Position numbers and translations under genes: made by a program
Notes under the pieces: generated by a model
What the model was told of the DNA's origin: nothing
What the model saw: only the letters and a program-made list of their open reading frames with translations
Databases searched by the model: none
In this document: positions 53,387-54,828 of the stretch, piece by piece
Layout of the letters: each line of letters begins with the position of its first letter
Position numbering within the stretch: the first letter of the stretch is position 1
Origin: an uncultured Rhodospirillales bacterium
GTDB lineage: Bacteria > Pseudomonadota > Alphaproteobacteria > Reyranellales > Reyranellaceae
Assembly (NCBI GenBank): GCA_945957125.1
Contig: CAMFJT010000008.1
Location: forward strand, 1-54,828
Direction of reading: 5' to 3'
Length of the DNA stretch: 54,828 nucleotides

Positions 53387-54550
53387 ATGATCGCCCTGCG
53401 TTTTGCCGTTCCGCTCGCGCTTGCTTCCGTCCTGGGTCCTGTCCTTTTCGTCTGGAGCGATAGCCGGGCGGTTCCCGCCGAATCGGGAAACGTGCAGACC
53501 GTCGGTGTGATGACGATGGTTCCGGCCACGCGGCCCTATCTCCGTGAGTTGCCGGGCCGGATCGCACCCACCCGCATCGCCGAGGTCCGCGCCCGCGTAC
53601 CGGGCGTCGTCATGGTCCGGACCTTCGAGCAGGGTAGCGAGGTCGCGGCTGGGGACGTGCTCTACAAGCTCGATCCGGCGCCTTACGAGGTCGAGCTGAG
53701 CGCCACCCAGGCGGCGCTGGAAAAGGCGATGGCAGTGCTCGAACAGGAGACGCGCCAGGCCCAGCGAATGGAGGCGCTGGTCGCCACGCGCGCCGCCTCG
53801 CAAGCGCAGGCCGAGGCCGCTTCGGCGGCGGCGCGCCAGGCGAAGGCCGACGTGGCCGCGCGGAAGGCCGATGTGGCGCGCGCCAGCCTCAACCTCGACT
53901 ACACGACCATCCGGGCGCCGATCGGCGGCCGCATCGGCCGCGCATTGATCACCGAGGGCGCGTTGGTCGGGCAGGGCGAGGCCACCCATCTCGCCACGAT
54001 CCAGCAGATCAGCGCGGTCTATGCGGATTTCACGCAGTCGGTCGCCGAAATGCACCAGCTCCGCCGCGCGCTCGCCAGCGGCGATCTCGAATCGGCCGGT
54101 CCCGAAGCGGCGAAAGTGCGTCTCGTGCTCGACAACGGCGAGGCCTATGCGCATGACGGCAAGCTGCTGTTCTCCGACAGCACCGTCGATCCCGGCACCG
54201 GGCAGGTGACGCTGCGGGCCGAGTTCCCCAATCCCGCCGGCGACCTGCTGCCGGGCATGTATGTCCGCGTGCAGATCGTGCAGGGCATCGATCCGGATGC
54301 GCTCGCGGTCCCGCAACAGGCGGTCCGGCGCAACGATGCGGGCATGAGCGAGGTGTTCGTCCTGCGCGACGACAACCGCGCCGTGGTGCAGCCGATCCGG
54401 CTCGGACGGGTGATCCATGGCAACTGGCTGATCGAGGAGGGCCTCAAGCCCGGCGATCGCGTCGTGGTCGACGGCTTCCAGAAGTTCGTCGCCGGCGACC
54501 GTGTCGCACCCCAGCCGTGGCAGGCCGAGCGCCGCGCCGACGCCCGCTGA
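53387..54550 (+). CDS. RND efflux periplasmic adaptor (membrane fusion) subunit
   Basis: 387 residues. Short leader/anchor (MIALRFAVPLALASVLGPVL), then PATRPYLRELPGRIAPTRIA, the AcrA/MexA-type beta-barrel and lipoyl region ARVPGVVMVRTFEQGSEVAA and GDVLYKLDPAPYEVEL. The alpha-hairpin is the Ala/Glu run 110-170, and the second lipoyl half is LDYTTIRAPIGGRIGRALIT. DPGTGQVTLRAEFPNPAGDL is the standard later barrel motif. It links the inner-membrane pump to an outer-membrane channel. It is followed by the RND pump gene, with a family C repeat between them. Confidence 0.95.
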   Translation: MIALRFAVPLALASVLGPVLFVWSDSRAVPAESGNVQTVGVMTMVPATRPYLRELPGRIAPTRIAEVRARVPGVVMVRTFEQGSEVAAGDVLYKLDPAPYEVELSATQAALEKAMAVLEQETRQAQRMEALVATRAASQAQAEAASAAARQAKADVAARKADVARASLNLDYTTIRAPIGGRIGRALITEGALVGQGEATHLATIQQISAVYADFTQSVAEMHQLRRALASGDLESAGPEAAKVRLVLDNGEAYAHDGKLLFSDSTVDPGTGQVTLRAEFPNPAGDLLPGMYVRVQIVQGIDPDALAVPQQAVRRNDAGMSEVFVLRDDNRAVVQPIRLGRVIHGNWLIEEGLKPGDRVVVDGFQKFVAGDRVAPQPWQAERRADAR

Positions 54551-54562
54551 CGGACAAGCAAG

Positions 54563-54643
54563 GCTGGGAGCGCGGCTCTCCAGAGCCGCTCATGGAGCGT
54601 CGAGCCATGAAGAAGAGCGGCTCTGCAGAGCCGCGCTCCCAGC
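54563..54643. repeat. Family C repeat inside the efflux operon
   Basis: GCTGGGAGCGCGG opens the element and CCGCGCTCCCAGC closes it. Inner palindromes are GCGGCTCT-CC-AGAGCCGC and GCGGCTCT-GC-AGAGCCGC, with a spacer starting CATGGAGCG. It lies between the adaptor stop and the pump start, in a position that could alter the pump:adaptor ratio. Confidence 0.95.
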
Positions 54644-54676
54644 GCATCACATCAAGAAACCCCTGACGGATCGAAA

Positions 54677-54828
54677 ATGCCGAGCTTCTTCATCGACCGG
54701 CCGATCTTCGCCTGGGTGGTCGCCCTGCTGGTCTGCCTGGGCGGCCTCCTGGCGATCCCGCAATTGCCGGTGGCGCAGTATCCGATCATCGCGCCGCCCT
54801 CGATCTCGGTCAGCACCAGCTATCCCGG
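54677..54828 (+). CDS. RND efflux pump (AcrB/MexB-like), truncated by the window end
   Basis: The first 50 residues are visible: [20 protein letters not shown], the first membrane helix of hydrophobe/amphiphile efflux (HAE1) pumps, then [17 protein letters not shown], the start of the PN1 domain. It forms a tripartite pump with the adaptor upstream. The remaining roughly 1000 residues are beyond the window. No good Shine-Dalgarno sequence is seen. Confidence 0.93.
   Translation, partial: MPSFFIDRPIFAWVVALLVCLGGLLAIPQLPVAQYPIIAPPSISVSTSYP

Overview
The window is GC-rich bacterial chromosome, most likely from an alphaproteobacterium. Three things point there: RNase E with a long acidic/Ala-Pro insertion in its S1 region, the gene order rne / N-acetylmuramoyl-alanine amidase / PBP1A / prfB, and many solute-binding proteins of the Bug (TctC) type. 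A Reyranella- or Rhodospirillales-like soil organism is my guess, not a demonstrated fact. I saw no tRNA, rRNA, CRISPR array, prophage or insertion sequence.

Left part (1-20 kb) is catabolic and transport DNA. A branched-chain-amino-acid-type (Liv) ABC transporter is split into two convergent units: an Fe(II)/2-oxoglutarate oxygenase plus livF on the + strand, and binding protein-livH-livM-livG on the - strand. A Rieske oxygenase-Bug pair diverges from it. Then come a 3-hydroxyisobutyrate-dehydrogenase-like enzyme, a TRAP binding protein, and a LysR regulator divergent from an FAD monooxygenase-hydrolase-Bug operon with a good LysR operator between them. A cold-shock protein, an esterase, an outer-membrane beta-barrel candidate, a Bug protein and a PLP aminotransferase follow.

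Middle (20-32 kb) holds a small bufferin-like Cys-rich secreted peptide, a TPR/2OG-Fe(II) oxygenase, and the conserved housekeeping block rne, amidase, M20 peptidase, PBP1A, an orphan binding protein and prfB. prfB carries the classical programmed +1 frameshift.

Right part (32-55 kb) is mixed accessory DNA: a class-C-type serine hydrolase, a VapBC-type toxin-antitoxin pair, a luciferase-like oxidoreductase, a methyltransferase of the protein-lysine-methyltransferase type, an M23 peptidase, a lone molybdenum hydroxylase large subunit, a GMC oxidoreductase, a decayed VapC, an aldo/keto reductase, a Kef-type antiporter, a sulfate-type binding protein, another Bug protein, a cobalt-type nitrile hydratase operon, a DUF2236/MpaB-type oxygenase, and the start of an RND efflux operon cut by the window edge.

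Intergenic spaces are decorated with long inverted-repeat elements. Two families (A and C) share the end CGCTGGGA and the same architecture of two short palindromes around a spacer. A third family (B) has ends CGTCGTCCCGA / TCGGGACGACG or related sequence. Their spread, nesting and deletion derivatives make them the clearest structure in the window that gene annotation does not explain. The other observation I rate highly is the apparently orphan bufferin-like peptide at 19963-20190.
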